Assembly (NCBI RefSeq): GCF_000382125.1
Contig: NZ_KB907553.1
Coordinates: 106,676-170,675 of the forward strand
Source: Eudoraea adriatica DSM 19308
GTDB taxonomy: Bacteria; Bacteroidota; Bacteroidia; Flavobacteriales; Flavobacteriaceae
Reading direction: 5' to 3'
DNA: 64,000 nucleotides
A model generated the notes under the pieces. It saw only the letters and a list, made by a program, of their open reading frames with translations. It was not told the DNA's origin and ran no database searches. The translations under genes and the position numbers were made by a program. Positions 18,838 to 27,386 of this stretch are shown here, piece after piece. How positions within the stretch are numbered: position 1 is the first letter of the stretch; each line of letters opens with the position of its first letter.

Positions 18838-19422
18838 CTACCAGGGCCAGCTATCTATTAACATGGGTATTGTAAGAAGAACTATGGACGCCGAAACCAG
18901 GCCTGTGAATACCACCCTTTTAACTCCAAGTATATTTTGAAAGATAAAGGCCAGCAAGAGTATGGAAAATATTACTATAATCTGCGAAATCTCTATTCCA
19001 CTTGCAAAACCCAGCAAAGGCCCTATTTTTTCATTTTCTTCACTCATCAACATATTGAAGTAATTAGAGAATCCAAACCCGTGAATTAACCCAAAAAAAG
19101 TTGTACTAAATTCAAGCAGATATCCTTTTTTTTCGGATTGAAACGCATAGGCCTGAATCAGATTAAAAGATGCAGTTAACACTATGGTCAAAGGAATTAA
19201 AAATTCAACCAGTTCCACATCAGCATGGACAATCGAATAGGCAGATAAAGCTAAGGAAAGACAATGAGCGACTGTAAATAATGTAGCCAATACAATTACT
19301 TTCTTCCAGTACTTAAATGTAAAAGGAGCAGTTAAAGCCGCCAAAAATAATACATGATCATAGGCCCCCCAATCCAGGACATGGTTAACACCAAGTTTGC
19401 TATAGAACCAAAAATCGTACAT
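18838..19422 (-). CDS. HupE/UreJ-like membrane protein
   Basis: A 194-residue protein with about six membrane segments. It shows the family's conserved histidines near the start (WGAYDHVLFLAAL) and in membrane segments (FTVAHCLSLALSAY, FFGLIHGFGFSNYF), the pattern of HupE/UreJ-type putative nickel or cobalt transporters (PF13795 group). No hydrogenase or urease gene is nearby, so the transported ion is not indicated. It appears to be a single-gene unit between a DnaJ-like gene and the deaminase gene, all on the minus strand. Confidence 0.78.
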   Translation of the reverse strand: MYDFWFYSKLGVNHVLDWGAYDHVLFLAALTAPFTFKYWKKVIVLATLFTVAHCLSLALSAYSIVHADVELVEFLIPLTIVLTASFNLIQAYAFQSEKKGYLLEFSTTFFGLIHGFGFSNYFNMLMSEENEKIGPLLGFASGIEISQIIVIFSILLLAFIFQNILGVKRVVFTGLVSASIVLLTIPMLIDSWPW

Positions 19423-19498
19423 TGAACTAATTTTGAAATAATAGTTTAGAATTTAGCTGATCGTCTGCACGGAAATAATTTCTGGCTAAGAAACCAGT

Positions 19499-20230
19499 CT
19501 AAATCCCCCTTTCCTTTTGAATCTGCTCATAGGCTATCTGAACCTCCTTAAACTTTTCTTCTGCTCCCTTTTTAATGGCTTCATTATCCGTGATTACCTT
19601 ATCCGGATGATACTTTTTCGCCATTTTCCGATATGCCTTTTTTACTTCCTCATCTGAAGCTGCCTTTTCTATTTCCAATATTTTGTAAGCATTGTCGGCA
19701 GATTTTATGAACATGGCCTTAATGCTTTCAAAATCATTCCGCCCAACCCTGAGGTAACCTGCTATCTCCTTTATTTTTTCTATTTCCAAATTACTTACGG
19801 CGCCATCTGCCTGAGCAATCCCAAAAAGAAAATGCAATAATTGCAAACGTACCTCATAACGCGTGCGCTGGTTCAGGTAGGTACAGATACGCCGGGCAGA
19901 TATCTCCCTGTTTTTTATAACCTCATTAAACGTTCTGAAAATAGCATTCGCCTTGTCTTTTCCGTATGTGCTTAGAAAATATTGTCTTACATAGTCCAAT
20001 TCGCGCTGACTGACCTGCCCATCTGCCTTAATCACTATTGAACAAAGCGATAAAAGATTTAGTTCAAAATCTGCCGGAGATACTTTTTGTCTGGTGAAAT
20101 CACTAAATACCGTTCTGCCACCTGAACTGCTATTTAAATTATCTATAAAACTCCCTACTAAAAAGCCCAGTATGGCTCCAGGCAGACGAAAAAGAAAATA
20201 ACCCAATATTGCGGCGAACCACCTTAGCAT
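19499..20230 (-). CDS. Membrane-anchored TerB/DnaJ-domain co-chaperone (DjlA-like)
   Basis: The start is taken at the ATG at 20228-20230 (243 residues), because upstream residues precede the natural membrane anchor [20 protein letters not shown]. Next comes a TerB-type helical domain (~residues 55-165, with [13 protein letters not shown] and [13 protein letters not shown], two acidic loops) and a C-terminal J domain ([20 protein letters not shown], then the HPD motif in YHPDKV). The order TM-TerB-J is that of DjlA, a DnaK regulator at the inner membrane. It is divergent from the bacilliredoxin gene. Confidence 0.88.
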   Translation of the reverse strand: MLRWFAAILGYFLFRLPGAILGFLVGSFIDNLNSSSGGRTVFSDFTRQKVSPADFELNLLSLCSIVIKADGQVSQRELDYVRQYFLSTYGKDKANAIFRTFNEVIKNREISARRICTYLNQRTRYEVRLQLLHFLFGIAQADGAVSNLEIEKIKEIAGYLRVGRNDFESIKAMFIKSADNAYKILEIEKAASDEEVKKAYRKMAKKYHPDKVITDNEAIKKGAEEKFKEVQIAYEQIQKERGI

Positions 20231-20298
20231 AACAGTAGTAAAATTTGGGCAAATATAGGATAATATCAATGAATACATTACTTAAAGAATGGTTAAGC

Positions 20299-20333
20299 TT
20301 TGCACTATGGATATAACAATTTCACTATCTTTG
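20299..20333 (+). promoter_or_regulatory. Putative promoter of the bacilliredoxin gene
   Basis: TTTG at 20299-20302 and TATCTTTG at 20326-20333 match the Bacteroidota -33 and -7 elements (TAnnTTTG) with 23 bases between them, and the start codon follows about 20-27 bases later. Confidence 0.55.
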
Positions 20334-20353
20334 CCATTAGTTTAATTAAAAAA

Positions 20354-20770
20354 ATGCTTATGTATCCTGAAGAATTAGTAAAACCAATGAGAGCAGATCT
20401 GGCTTCAGCCGGGTTCGAAGAATTATATTCAGCAGAGGCAGTTGAAAATGCTATAAAGCAAGAAGGTACAACCCTTGTGGTTGTGAATTCTGTTTGTGGT
20501 TGTGCTGCTGCAAATGCAAGACCAGCTGCGAAATTAAGCCTGGTAAATGGTAAAAAACCGGACCATCTGATTACGGTTTTTGCTGGGGTAGACACGGAAG
20601 CGGTAGACGCCGCTAGAAATCTCATGATTCCGTTTCCACCTTCATCTCCCAGTATGGCTTTGTTTAAAAATGGAGAATTGGTACATATGATTGAAAGACA
20701 TCATATAGAAGGAAGACCTGCAGAATTAATATCAGAGAATTTAATGCAAGCCTACGAGGAATTCTGTTAA
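20354..20770 (+). CDS. Bacilliredoxin of the BrxA/BrxB (YphP/YqiW) family
   Basis: A 138-residue thioredoxin-fold protein (ATG at 20354; a second ATG at 20360, giving MYPEELVKPMR, is equally good). The active site is the unusual CGC motif in NSVCGCAAANARPA, followed by the cis-Pro region FPPSSPSMALF. In Bacillus such proteins remove bacillithiol from oxidised proteins; many Bacteroidota are reported or expected to make bacillithiol, but no biosynthesis gene is visible here. It is followed by a strong terminator. Confidence 0.9.
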   Translation: MLMYPEELVKPMRADLASAGFEELYSAEAVENAIKQEGTTLVVVNSVCGCAAANARPAAKLSLVNGKKPDHLITVFAGVDTEAVDAARNLMIPFPPSSPSMALFKNGELVHMIERHHIEGRPAELISENLMQAYEEFC

Positions 20771-20878
20771 CATTTAGTGCAACAGTATTCTTTATTTCCT
20801 TGTAGTTATTTAATTTTCCATACAAGACTAAATACTCTTTTTTTAAAATAACGGATTTTAGTTAGTATAAAAAATGGT

Positions 20879-20908
20879 AAAAAACCGCTTCTATAGAAGC
20901 GGTTTTTT
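20879..20908 (+). terminator. Rho-independent terminator after the bacilliredoxin gene
   Basis: AAAACCGCTTC-TATA-GAAGCGGTTTT is a perfect GC-containing hairpin followed by a T run ending at 20908. The A run on the other side makes it potentially bidirectional. Confidence 0.85.
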
Positions 20909-20915
20909 ATTTTTG
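20908..20915 (+). promoter_or_regulatory. -7-like box overlapping the terminator T run, just before plsC
   Basis: TATTTTTG matches TAnnTTTG and shares its first bases with the terminator tail. The ATG of the acyltransferase gene is at 20920, so a transcript started from this box would be leaderless or nearly so. No TTG at -33 was found; that position falls inside the hairpin. Confidence 0.35.
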
Positions 20916-20919
20916 TGCC

Positions 20920-21654
20920 ATGCAAAAAATTTTGGCGTATCCGCTTACTGTAATATATTTTATTTTTTTTGGAATAGTCCTGGTGGTCTTCCATCCTATT
21001 CAATGGATCTGCTTTAATTTTTTTGGGTATAATGCACATAAAAAAAGTGTAAGCATCCTCAATTTACTGCTGATAAGATGTTCCCACGTACTGGGAACCA
21101 GATATACATTTACCAATCCCTATAGTATTCCTGCCAACAGACCTCTAATTATCGTTGCAAATCATCAAAGCATGAATGATATTCCTCCAATAATATGGTT
21201 TATGCGCAGGCACCATCCCAAATTTGTAAGCAAAATTGAACTTGGGAAAGGGATTCCCAGTGTTTCGTATAATCTTAGACATGGCGGATCTGTGCTTATT
21301 GACAGAAAAGACCCGAAACAGGCCCTGATGGAAATATCCAAACTAGGCCAATATATTGAAAAATATAATCGAAGCGCAGTCATATTCCCGGAAGGAACCA
21401 GAAGCCGGACCGGGCATCCAAAAAAATTCCAGACAACGGGCTTAAAAATTCTTATGAAGAAAGCACCCTCGGCATTGATAGTTCCTATTAGTATTAATAA
21501 TTCCTGGAAAATGCTTCGTTACGGAAAATTTCCATACGGGATAGGATCGCATTTAACTTTTAATGTTCACCAACCTTTGGATAATAAGGGAAATCCGGAA
21601 GAATTAATTGAAAAGGCAGAACAAGTGATAACCAGTGGCGTAACTTCTTTTTAA
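20920..21654 (+). CDS. plsC: 1-acyl-sn-glycerol-3-phosphate acyltransferase
   Basis: A 244-residue membrane-associated acyltransferase that makes phosphatidic acid from lysophosphatidic acid and acyl-ACP or acyl-CoA. It has an N-terminal hydrophobic segment (VIYFIFFGIVLVVFHPI), the catalytic NHQSMND motif (NHxxxxD) and the substrate-binding FPEGTRSR motif. The start is set by the ATG only 12 bases beyond the upstream terminator; no other ATG is available upstream. The next gene overlaps its stop by one base (TAATG), so the HD protein is translationally coupled. Confidence 0.9.
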   Translation: MQKILAYPLTVIYFIFFGIVLVVFHPIQWICFNFFGYNAHKKSVSILNLLLIRCSHVLGTRYTFTNPYSIPANRPLIIVANHQSMNDIPPIIWFMRRHHPKFVSKIELGKGIPSVSYNLRHGGSVLIDRKDPKQALMEISKLGQYIEKYNRSAVIFPEGTRSRTGHPKKFQTTGLKILMKKAPSALIVPISINNSWKMLRYGKFPYGIGSHLTFNVHQPLDNKGNPEELIEKAEQVITSGVTSF

Positions 21655-22313
21655 TGAACCGGAAAGCAATTTTAAAAAAGACTAAAGAATTTGTCAAACA
21701 AAGCTTTAAAGGTGCGGAAGGTGGTCATGATTGGTTTCATACGAAAAGGGTATTAGAGAATTCTGTTCATATTGCCCGGGAAGAAAATGCCAATTTATTT
21801 GTAGTTCAACTGGCCGCATTGTTGCATGATATAGCAGATTCAAAATTCCATGATGGGGATGAAACTCTTGGACCTAAGGTAGCTTCAGAATTCTTAAAAG
21901 AACAAAAGGTAGATCAGGTAAGCAGGGAACATATAGTTAAAATAATAGAATCTGTATCATTTAAGAATAGCCTATCCCCTTTGGAGAAGACCTTTAACTC
22001 AATAGAAATGCAGATTGTGCAGGATGCCGACAGATTAGATGCAATTGGGGCAATAGGCATTGCACGTGCCTTTAACTATGGGGGATTTAAAAACCGGGAA
22101 CTCTACAATCCAAATGTTACCCCAAACAGGAACATGAGCAAGGAAGAGTACAAGAAGTCTGCAGCTCCTACAATAAATCACTTTTATGAAAAATTATTGC
22201 TCTTAAAAGAAAAGATGAATACCGCCACGGGCAAAAAGCTTGCAGAAAAACGTCATGAATTCATGCTCAGTTACCTGGACCAATTCTTCCAGGAATGGGA
22301 AGGTTTAAAATGA
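21654..22313 (+). CDS. HD-domain phosphohydrolase
   Basis: A 219-residue cytosolic protein of the HD superfamily (YedJ/YpgQ-like). Metal ligands are visible as H in GGHDWFHTKRVL, the HD pair in ALLHDIADSKF, and the later D in IVQDADRLDAIG. Family members hydrolyse nucleotides or other phosphate esters. It begins on the stop codon of plsC, so it belongs to that operon; no functional link is evident from the sequence alone. Confidence 0.87.
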   Translation: MNRKAILKKTKEFVKQSFKGAEGGHDWFHTKRVLENSVHIAREENANLFVVQLAALLHDIADSKFHDGDETLGPKVASEFLKEQKVDQVSREHIVKIIESVSFKNSLSPLEKTFNSIEMQIVQDADRLDAIGAIGIARAFNYGGFKNRELYNPNVTPNRNMSKEEYKKSAAPTINHFYEKLLLLKEKMNTATGKKLAEKRHEFMLSYLDQFFQEWEGLK

Positions 22314-22411
22314 CATAGCTTTAATTTAGCCTAATTGGCTCCAGGTTTTACGAAAATTTCTATATCACATTATTTCGTATCTTAAATTCTTATTTCGAAA
22401 TCAGCTGCAAA

Positions 22412-23821
22412 ATGAAAAGAAGAATATTTGTCAAAAAATTAGCTACAACTTCTACTGCTTTTTCAATTGTCCCCAGCTTTGTTTTGGGCAAAAATCATAT
22501 CCCGCCAAGCGACACCTTATATATCTCGGCCTTTGGTGTAGGAGGGCGTGGGGCAAGTGTTATGAGAGGTCTTGATATGACGAAGAAGGTAAAATACGTT
22601 TCTTTATGCGACGTAGATGATCGGAGAGCAGCGAGCAGTTACAAGAAATATCCCAAAGTAAAACGATACAAGGACTTCAGAAAAGTTTTTGATAATCATT
22701 TAAATGATATGGATGCCATAATGGTGGCTTCTCCAGATCATACCCATGCAGCTATTGCCTTACCATTTATGCGTGAAAAAAAACATGCCTATGTAGAGAA
22801 ACCATTAACCCATAATATTGCAGAAGCCCGCCTAATGACCCAGGTTGCAAGTGAAAATGGAATTGTTACTCAAATGGGAAACCAGGGTGCTTCCAGTAAT
22901 GGGAGCCGAGAGGCCAAAGAATGGATACAATCCGGGGTAATTGGGAAGATTGAAAGGGTTGATTGCTGGACGAATAGACCCGTATGGCCGCAAGGGGTTC
23001 CCGTACCAGCCGAGACAAATCCAATTCCGGAAGGACTGGATTGGGATTTATGGCTGGGGCCTGCCGCAATGCGCGACTATAATGATTCTTATCTCCCTTT
23101 TAAATGGCGAGGTTGGTGGGATTTTGGTACCGGAGCCTTAGGTGATATGGGTTGTCATATTATGGAAACACCTTTTGGAGTGTTAGACCTTGGGTATCCC
23201 ACGGAAGCTGAAGCCAGTTGCACTACGAATTGGATAGGCGACTTCATTGAAGCCGACTACAGTAAATCCTGTCCTGCTTCTTCAGTCGTCAGACTTAAAT
23301 TTAATACCAAAGAACATGGTAAAATTGACTTAAACTGGCATGATGGTGGAATAATGCCCGATTTACCTGATGACTTAAAAGATGGTGAAAAAATTGGAGA
23401 CAATGGTGGTGGCAGTATTTTTTATGGCACCACCGGCATTCTGATCTGCGACACCTATTCCAGGAATGCAAGGCTTTTGCCTTCAGAAAGGATGCTGGAT
23501 ATAAAGCCGCCTGAACCCTATTTGGATAGAATTCCAGGCGATACCGGTGGCCATCAAAGTAATTGGGTAGAGGCCTGTATAAATGGCATAAAGACTTCTT
23601 CCGGTTTTGAGCGTTCAGGACCTTTGACAGAGGCTGTTTTAATGGGAAACCTGGCTATAAAATCGTTTCAATATAAAAAACCTAATGCAAATGGCCGGGG
23701 CTTCGTTTATCCGGGCAGAAGAAAAATACTTTGGGATGGAGAGAATATGAGGGTAACAAATTACGAAAAGGCAAATGAATGGGTGCAGGGCACTTATCGA
23801 AAAGGATGGGAACTTAGTTAG
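22412..23821 (+). CDS. Exported Gfo/Idh/MocA family oxidoreductase
   Basis: A 469-residue protein with a twin-Arg-like export signal (MKRRIFVKKLATTSTAFSIV). It then shows the Rossmann loop (FGVGGRGASVMRG, ~residues 43-55) and the EKPLTHN motif; the C-terminal half is the longer sugar-binding domain typical of the Bacteroidota secreted subfamily. Such exported members are thought to carry a tightly bound NAD(P). The conserved WWDFGTGALGDMGCHI stretch contains the family's catalytic-region His. A sugar or glycoside substrate is likely but not identified. Transcribed alone, ending at a hairpin shared with the convergent radical SAM gene. Confidence 0.88.
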   Translation: MKRRIFVKKLATTSTAFSIVPSFVLGKNHIPPSDTLYISAFGVGGRGASVMRGLDMTKKVKYVSLCDVDDRRAASSYKKYPKVKRYKDFRKVFDNHLNDMDAIMVASPDHTHAAIALPFMREKKHAYVEKPLTHNIAEARLMTQVASENGIVTQMGNQGASSNGSREAKEWIQSGVIGKIERVDCWTNRPVWPQGVPVPAETNPIPEGLDWDLWLGPAAMRDYNDSYLPFKWRGWWDFGTGALGDMGCHIMETPFGVLDLGYPTEAEASCTTNWIGDFIEADYSKSCPASSVVRLKFNTKEHGKIDLNWHDGGIMPDLPDDLKDGEKIGDNGGGSIFYGTTGILICDTYSRNARLLPSERMLDIKPPEPYLDRIPGDTGGHQSNWVEACINGIKTSSGFERSGPLTEAVLMGNLAIKSFQYKKPNANGRGFVYPGRRKILWDGENMRVTNYEKANEWVQGTYRKGWELS

Positions 23822-23834
23822 TGATAAATTTATA

Positions 23835-23880
23835 ACCTGTTTTTAGCTTAAAAAGCTATATCCGGCACAAATAAACAGGT
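23835..23880. terminator. Nested hairpin between convergent genes
   Basis: ACCTGTTT (23835-23842) pairs with AAACAGGT (23873-23880), and an inner hairpin TAGCTT-AAA-AAGCTA (23844-23858) lies inside the loop. It fills the 59-base gap between two convergent genes and reaches the stop codon of the second. Confidence 0.5.
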
Positions 23881-24957
23881 CTAATTAAACAATTTCCATT
23901 GACCCTTTTTATATGGTTCGTGTAAATCCCGATTCAATTTGGGAAATGATCGTCCTTCAAAATATTTCAATTTCGCCAATTTTGCCATATCCTGAATTTG
24001 TTTGGCTATTTGTCCCTCACCCTTAGCCCGCAATCCAAATCTGCTGTCATTTAAAGTGCCTCCATGGCATGAGGCTATAAGGTTCAATACCTTTTCTGCC
24101 TTATCAGGCATAACCTTCCTGATCCAATCTGTGAAAATAAGGCCAATGGCACCATTCAAACGCACTATGGTATACGCAAAAGAAGAGGCTCCGTGATCAG
24201 CGGCAACCTTTACCAGATTAATAATTTCATGGCTGTTTATTCCCGGAATAATCGGGGCCAGCATAACATTAACAGGGATTTTGTTCTCAGCCAAAATGGC
24301 TATTGTTTCCAGTCGTTTATTAATAGTCGTCGTCCTGGGTTCCAAAATTCTTCTCGTATTTTCCGAAAGTGAAGTAAGTGAGATGTTTACCCCTACCAGG
24401 CCATTTGCATTTAATTCTTTTAACAGGTCCAGATCTCTTAAGATCAAGGAGTTTTTGGTGATTAACCCAACAGGGTGGCGGTAGCGTAAAAATACTTCCA
24501 GGCATGCCCTTGTAATTTTAAATTCCTGCTCTGCCGGTTGATAACAATCTGTATTTCCCGAGAGTACAATTGTTTCGGCTTTCCATTTATTGTTTTTTAG
24601 TTTGGATTCCAGAAGGGAAGCAGCATTTTTCTTTACTAAAATTTTTTGTTCAAAATCTAATCCTGCACTTAAACCCCAAAATTCATGTGTATTTCTGGCA
24701 TAACAATATATACAGCCATGTTCACAGCCCTGATATGGATTCATTGAATATTCCATCCCAACATCCGGGCTGCTTACCTTGTTTACAATTGTTTTGGGGT
24801 AAACAGCTGAGTATTCCGTTCTGCTCTTAGTGGCTTCTTCACCTTCCTTAGCGCAAAATTCAAGAAAATCCTGCTCTATTTCGTATACGTGCTTAAGAAA
24901 TTTATTGGGCGTATTGTGCTGCGCTCCTCTTCCCTTAATAAAATTATTTTGTTTCAA
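23881..24957 (-). CDS. Radical SAM protein of the PA0069/spore-photolyase-like family
   Basis: A 358-residue protein with the radical SAM cluster motif CEHGCIYCYAR (C-x3-C-x2-C) at about residue 80, preceded by the family's MNPYQG segment. This gene family (often annotated as PA0069 family or Rv2578c-like) has no established reaction; similarity to spore photoproduct lyase is limited to the fold. It is the last gene of a long minus-strand run and ends in a nested hairpin. Confidence 0.87.
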   Translation of the reverse strand: MKQNNFIKGRGAQHNTPNKFLKHVYEIEQDFLEFCAKEGEEATKSRTEYSAVYPKTIVNKVSSPDVGMEYSMNPYQGCEHGCIYCYARNTHEFWGLSAGLDFEQKILVKKNAASLLESKLKNNKWKAETIVLSGNTDCYQPAEQEFKITRACLEVFLRYRHPVGLITKNSLILRDLDLLKELNANGLVGVNISLTSLSENTRRILEPRTTTINKRLETIAILAENKIPVNVMLAPIIPGINSHEIINLVKVAADHGASSFAYTIVRLNGAIGLIFTDWIRKVMPDKAEKVLNLIASCHGGTLNDSRFGLRAKGEGQIAKQIQDMAKLAKLKYFEGRSFPKLNRDLHEPYKKGQWKLFN

Positions 24958-25013
24958 ACTATGGATTTATTCCAAATTTATGGAATTATTCCTATGTTGC
25001 CAATTTTATTAAT

Positions 25014-26564
25014 TTAATTGATCGAGACATTCACTAACTGTTTTTTGCTGCCTCTTTTAGCATAAAACAAAACTGCATTATCATTAAAGTCCATTAATGG
25101 TTTGGATACCATAAGTGGTAAACGGGCTTCTTTATCATCAATGATTTTTTCATAACTCATTTTGCCATGCTTGTCTAATTGGATTACAAACACATTTCTA
25201 TTCCTGCTCAAGCCCTGTTTAAAAATTAAACGTTCATTATTGAGGAGTTGCGGATTCTCTGCCGAGCTGCTTATAAAAAAGTAAGTATTGTCGTTTTTGG
25301 TATAGGAGGAGTAAGACGCATAGGCCCCGTCACCTTGTGTTACCTCAGCTTTATTAATATTTCTGGCCCAGAGCATTTCACCTTTCAAATTAATCTTTGC
25401 ACTCACTATGTCATTATAATGGAAACGTTCCACTCTCAGTCTGCCGCCGCTGGAATTTGCCTGTACGCTTGAGGTAACAAAATACTCTTCAGCATTGAAA
25501 AGTATTTCATCATCCTGTGTGAAGCTCACATTTTTAAATACAAGATTCTTAACCTGCTCTGCGTCCTCCTTGCCAAACTTGTCTGCCATGAACTGTGTTG
25601 AAAAGGGATTGTACTTTCTTATTTGGAACTCAAGCGTCATTGGATCCAATTTAAAATATCCCAACCCATTATACCTGTTATCCTTCCTGTCTGCATAAAA
25701 CCCAACACAGATGAGATTTCCTTTATGAAGAATAGGTTTTAGCGCTTCAGAGTATTTTCCTGGCCCGTCAAAGGATTGGGTGCTGGCCCCTTGTTTTGTC
25801 AGCATAACGAGTTCATACTGGAATTTTCGCTCCAGGGCTGTAAATCTTTTTTTCTTAAAATATGCTTTTCCAATTATATATACCCGATCCATATTTGTGG
25901 AAACTGCTATATTCTCAAAGGCATAATTCTTATCTTCTATTTCATTGGAAAAATCTTGTTCAAACATCTTTTTAAGGGAAGCACTGAAAACATAGATATT
26001 ATGTTTGTTTATCTTTCCCTTCTTGAAATGGGTGCTAATTATAAAGGCGTTCTTATCTTGGCTAAACAGGGCGGTAGTGGTAAAACCAGATGAAAAATTT
26101 CTGTTGTAGTAGTTGCGATCATAGGGTTGGTTTACCTGATCTGACCTAATTGACAGCAACTTCTCTTCAGTAAAATTAAAATCTGAAACTGGACTTCGGT
26201 GCACTATATAATCATAGGACAGAGTTTCCAGATTATAATCCAAAAACAATAAATACAATTGCCCATTTTTAAAATAACCTTCTATAAAATCGGGTCCTTT
26301 CAGTTTATAATTATATTCAGAAACCAATTCAAGATCTTTATTATAATGTTCTATAAAATAACCCTTGGGTTTAAGGATCATTCCTGTGTAATAAGACCTT
26401 ACCAAAATAGTTCCCCCTTTTCCGTCCTGGGAAATTGAAACCAAATTGGAGTATTTATATCTGTCGTCATACTTTTCCCCAAAATCATAGGAAATGGGCA
26501 TTTTTTGCCCATATATAAAGCTCACAGTTAAAACTGCCAAAAAAACGAAAACACGAATTTTCAT
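25014..26564 (-). CDS. Secreted protein of unknown function
   Basis: A 516-residue protein with a clear N-terminal signal peptide (MKIRVFVFLAVLTVSFIYG, cleavage near QKMPIS). The body is rich in aromatic residues and repeated short strands (for example GYFKNGQLYLLFLDYN and NRVYIIGKAYFKK-like stretches), which suggests a beta-propeller-like fold, but I do not recognise a family. There is no lipobox and no C-terminal sorting domain visible. It sits 24 bases downstream of the enoyl-CoA hydratase gene on the same strand. Confidence 0.65.
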   Translation of the reverse strand: MKIRVFVFLAVLTVSFIYGQKMPISYDFGEKYDDRYKYSNLVSISQDGKGGTILVRSYYTGMILKPKGYFIEHYNKDLELVSEYNYKLKGPDFIEGYFKNGQLYLLFLDYNLETLSYDYIVHRSPVSDFNFTEEKLLSIRSDQVNQPYDRNYYNRNFSSGFTTTALFSQDKNAFIISTHFKKGKINKHNIYVFSASLKKMFEQDFSNEIEDKNYAFENIAVSTNMDRVYIIGKAYFKKKRFTALERKFQYELVMLTKQGASTQSFDGPGKYSEALKPILHKGNLICVGFYADRKDNRYNGLGYFKLDPMTLEFQIRKYNPFSTQFMADKFGKEDAEQVKNLVFKNVSFTQDDEILFNAEEYFVTSSVQANSSGGRLRVERFHYNDIVSAKINLKGEMLWARNINKAEVTQGDGAYASYSSYTKNDNTYFFISSSAENPQLLNNERLIFKQGLSRNRNVFVIQLDKHGKMSYEKIIDDKEARLPLMVSKPLMDFNDNAVLFYAKRGSKKQLVNVSIN

Positions 26565-26588
26565 GATAAATAATGAATTTTAAGCGCA

Positions 26589-27371
26589 TCAGGTTCCCGG
26601 AAATTCTGCTTTTCTTTTTTCTAAAAAGGCGGAAGTGCCTTCTTTAAAATCGGCTGTACCAAAACAGCTTCCAAATGCATTTATTTCGGTTTCAAACCCT
26701 TTCGCATTATTCTTAAAACCCGCATTTACCGCTTTTATTGCATAAGAAATTGCAACAGGTGAGTTATTCGTTATCTTGCCAGCCATTTTTATGCACAAGG
26801 GCAATAGTTCTTCCTGAGGCACGACATAATTTACCAGGCCAAAGGACAAAGCTTTTTCCGCATTAATCATTCCGGCAGTCATAATAAGTTCCATAGCCCT
26901 TCCCTTTCCGATTAACTGAGGCAGGCGCTGCGTGCCTCCATAACCAGGAATTACACCAAGAGATACTTCAGGAAGGCCCATTTGGGCATTATTAGCTGCA
27001 ATCCTGAAATGACAGGACATGGCTAATTCCAGTCCGCCCCCAAGCGCAAATCCATTAATAGCAGCAATGACAGGAGTAGCTAAGTTCTCTATAAGGTCGA
27101 AAAGTATTTTTTGTCCTTTTGCAGCAAGTTCTTTGCCTTCTTTTACAGAATAATTTGCAAATTCTGAAATATCTGCACCGGCAACAAAAGCTTTTTCACC
27201 ACTCCCGGTGAGTATTATGGCCCTTATCCTTTTATCCTTTTCAAGTTTCTTAAATACCTTACTCAAGTCCTTTATGGTTGCCCTGTTTAATGCATTTAAT
27301 TTTTTTGGCCTGTTTATTATAACTGTCGCCAGGCTATCATCAAGCTCAACCAGGACATTTTCAAAGTTCAT
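26589..27371 (-). CDS. Enoyl-CoA hydratase/crotonase family protein
   Basis: A 260-residue crotonase-fold enzyme. The oxyanion hole is visible in AFVAGADISEF and NGFALGGGLELAMSCHF, and both candidate catalytic Glu residues are present (GGGLELA and GLPEVSLGVIPGYGGTQRL), which fits a true hydratase acting on trans-2-enoyl-CoA. Exact substrate range is not readable. It lies 15 bases after the histidine kinase gene and 24 bases before a secreted protein gene, in a minus-strand operon. Confidence 0.9.
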   Translation of the reverse strand: MNFENVLVELDDSLATVIINRPKKLNALNRATIKDLSKVFKKLEKDKRIRAIILTGSGEKAFVAGADISEFANYSVKEGKELAAKGQKILFDLIENLATPVIAAINGFALGGGLELAMSCHFRIAANNAQMGLPEVSLGVIPGYGGTQRLPQLIGKGRAMELIMTAGMINAEKALSFGLVNYVVPQEELLPLCIKMAGKITNNSPVAISYAIKAVNAGFKNNAKGFETEINAFGSCFGTADFKEGTSAFLEKRKAEFPGT

Positions 27372-27386
27372 AGGTCATTATTTTGT

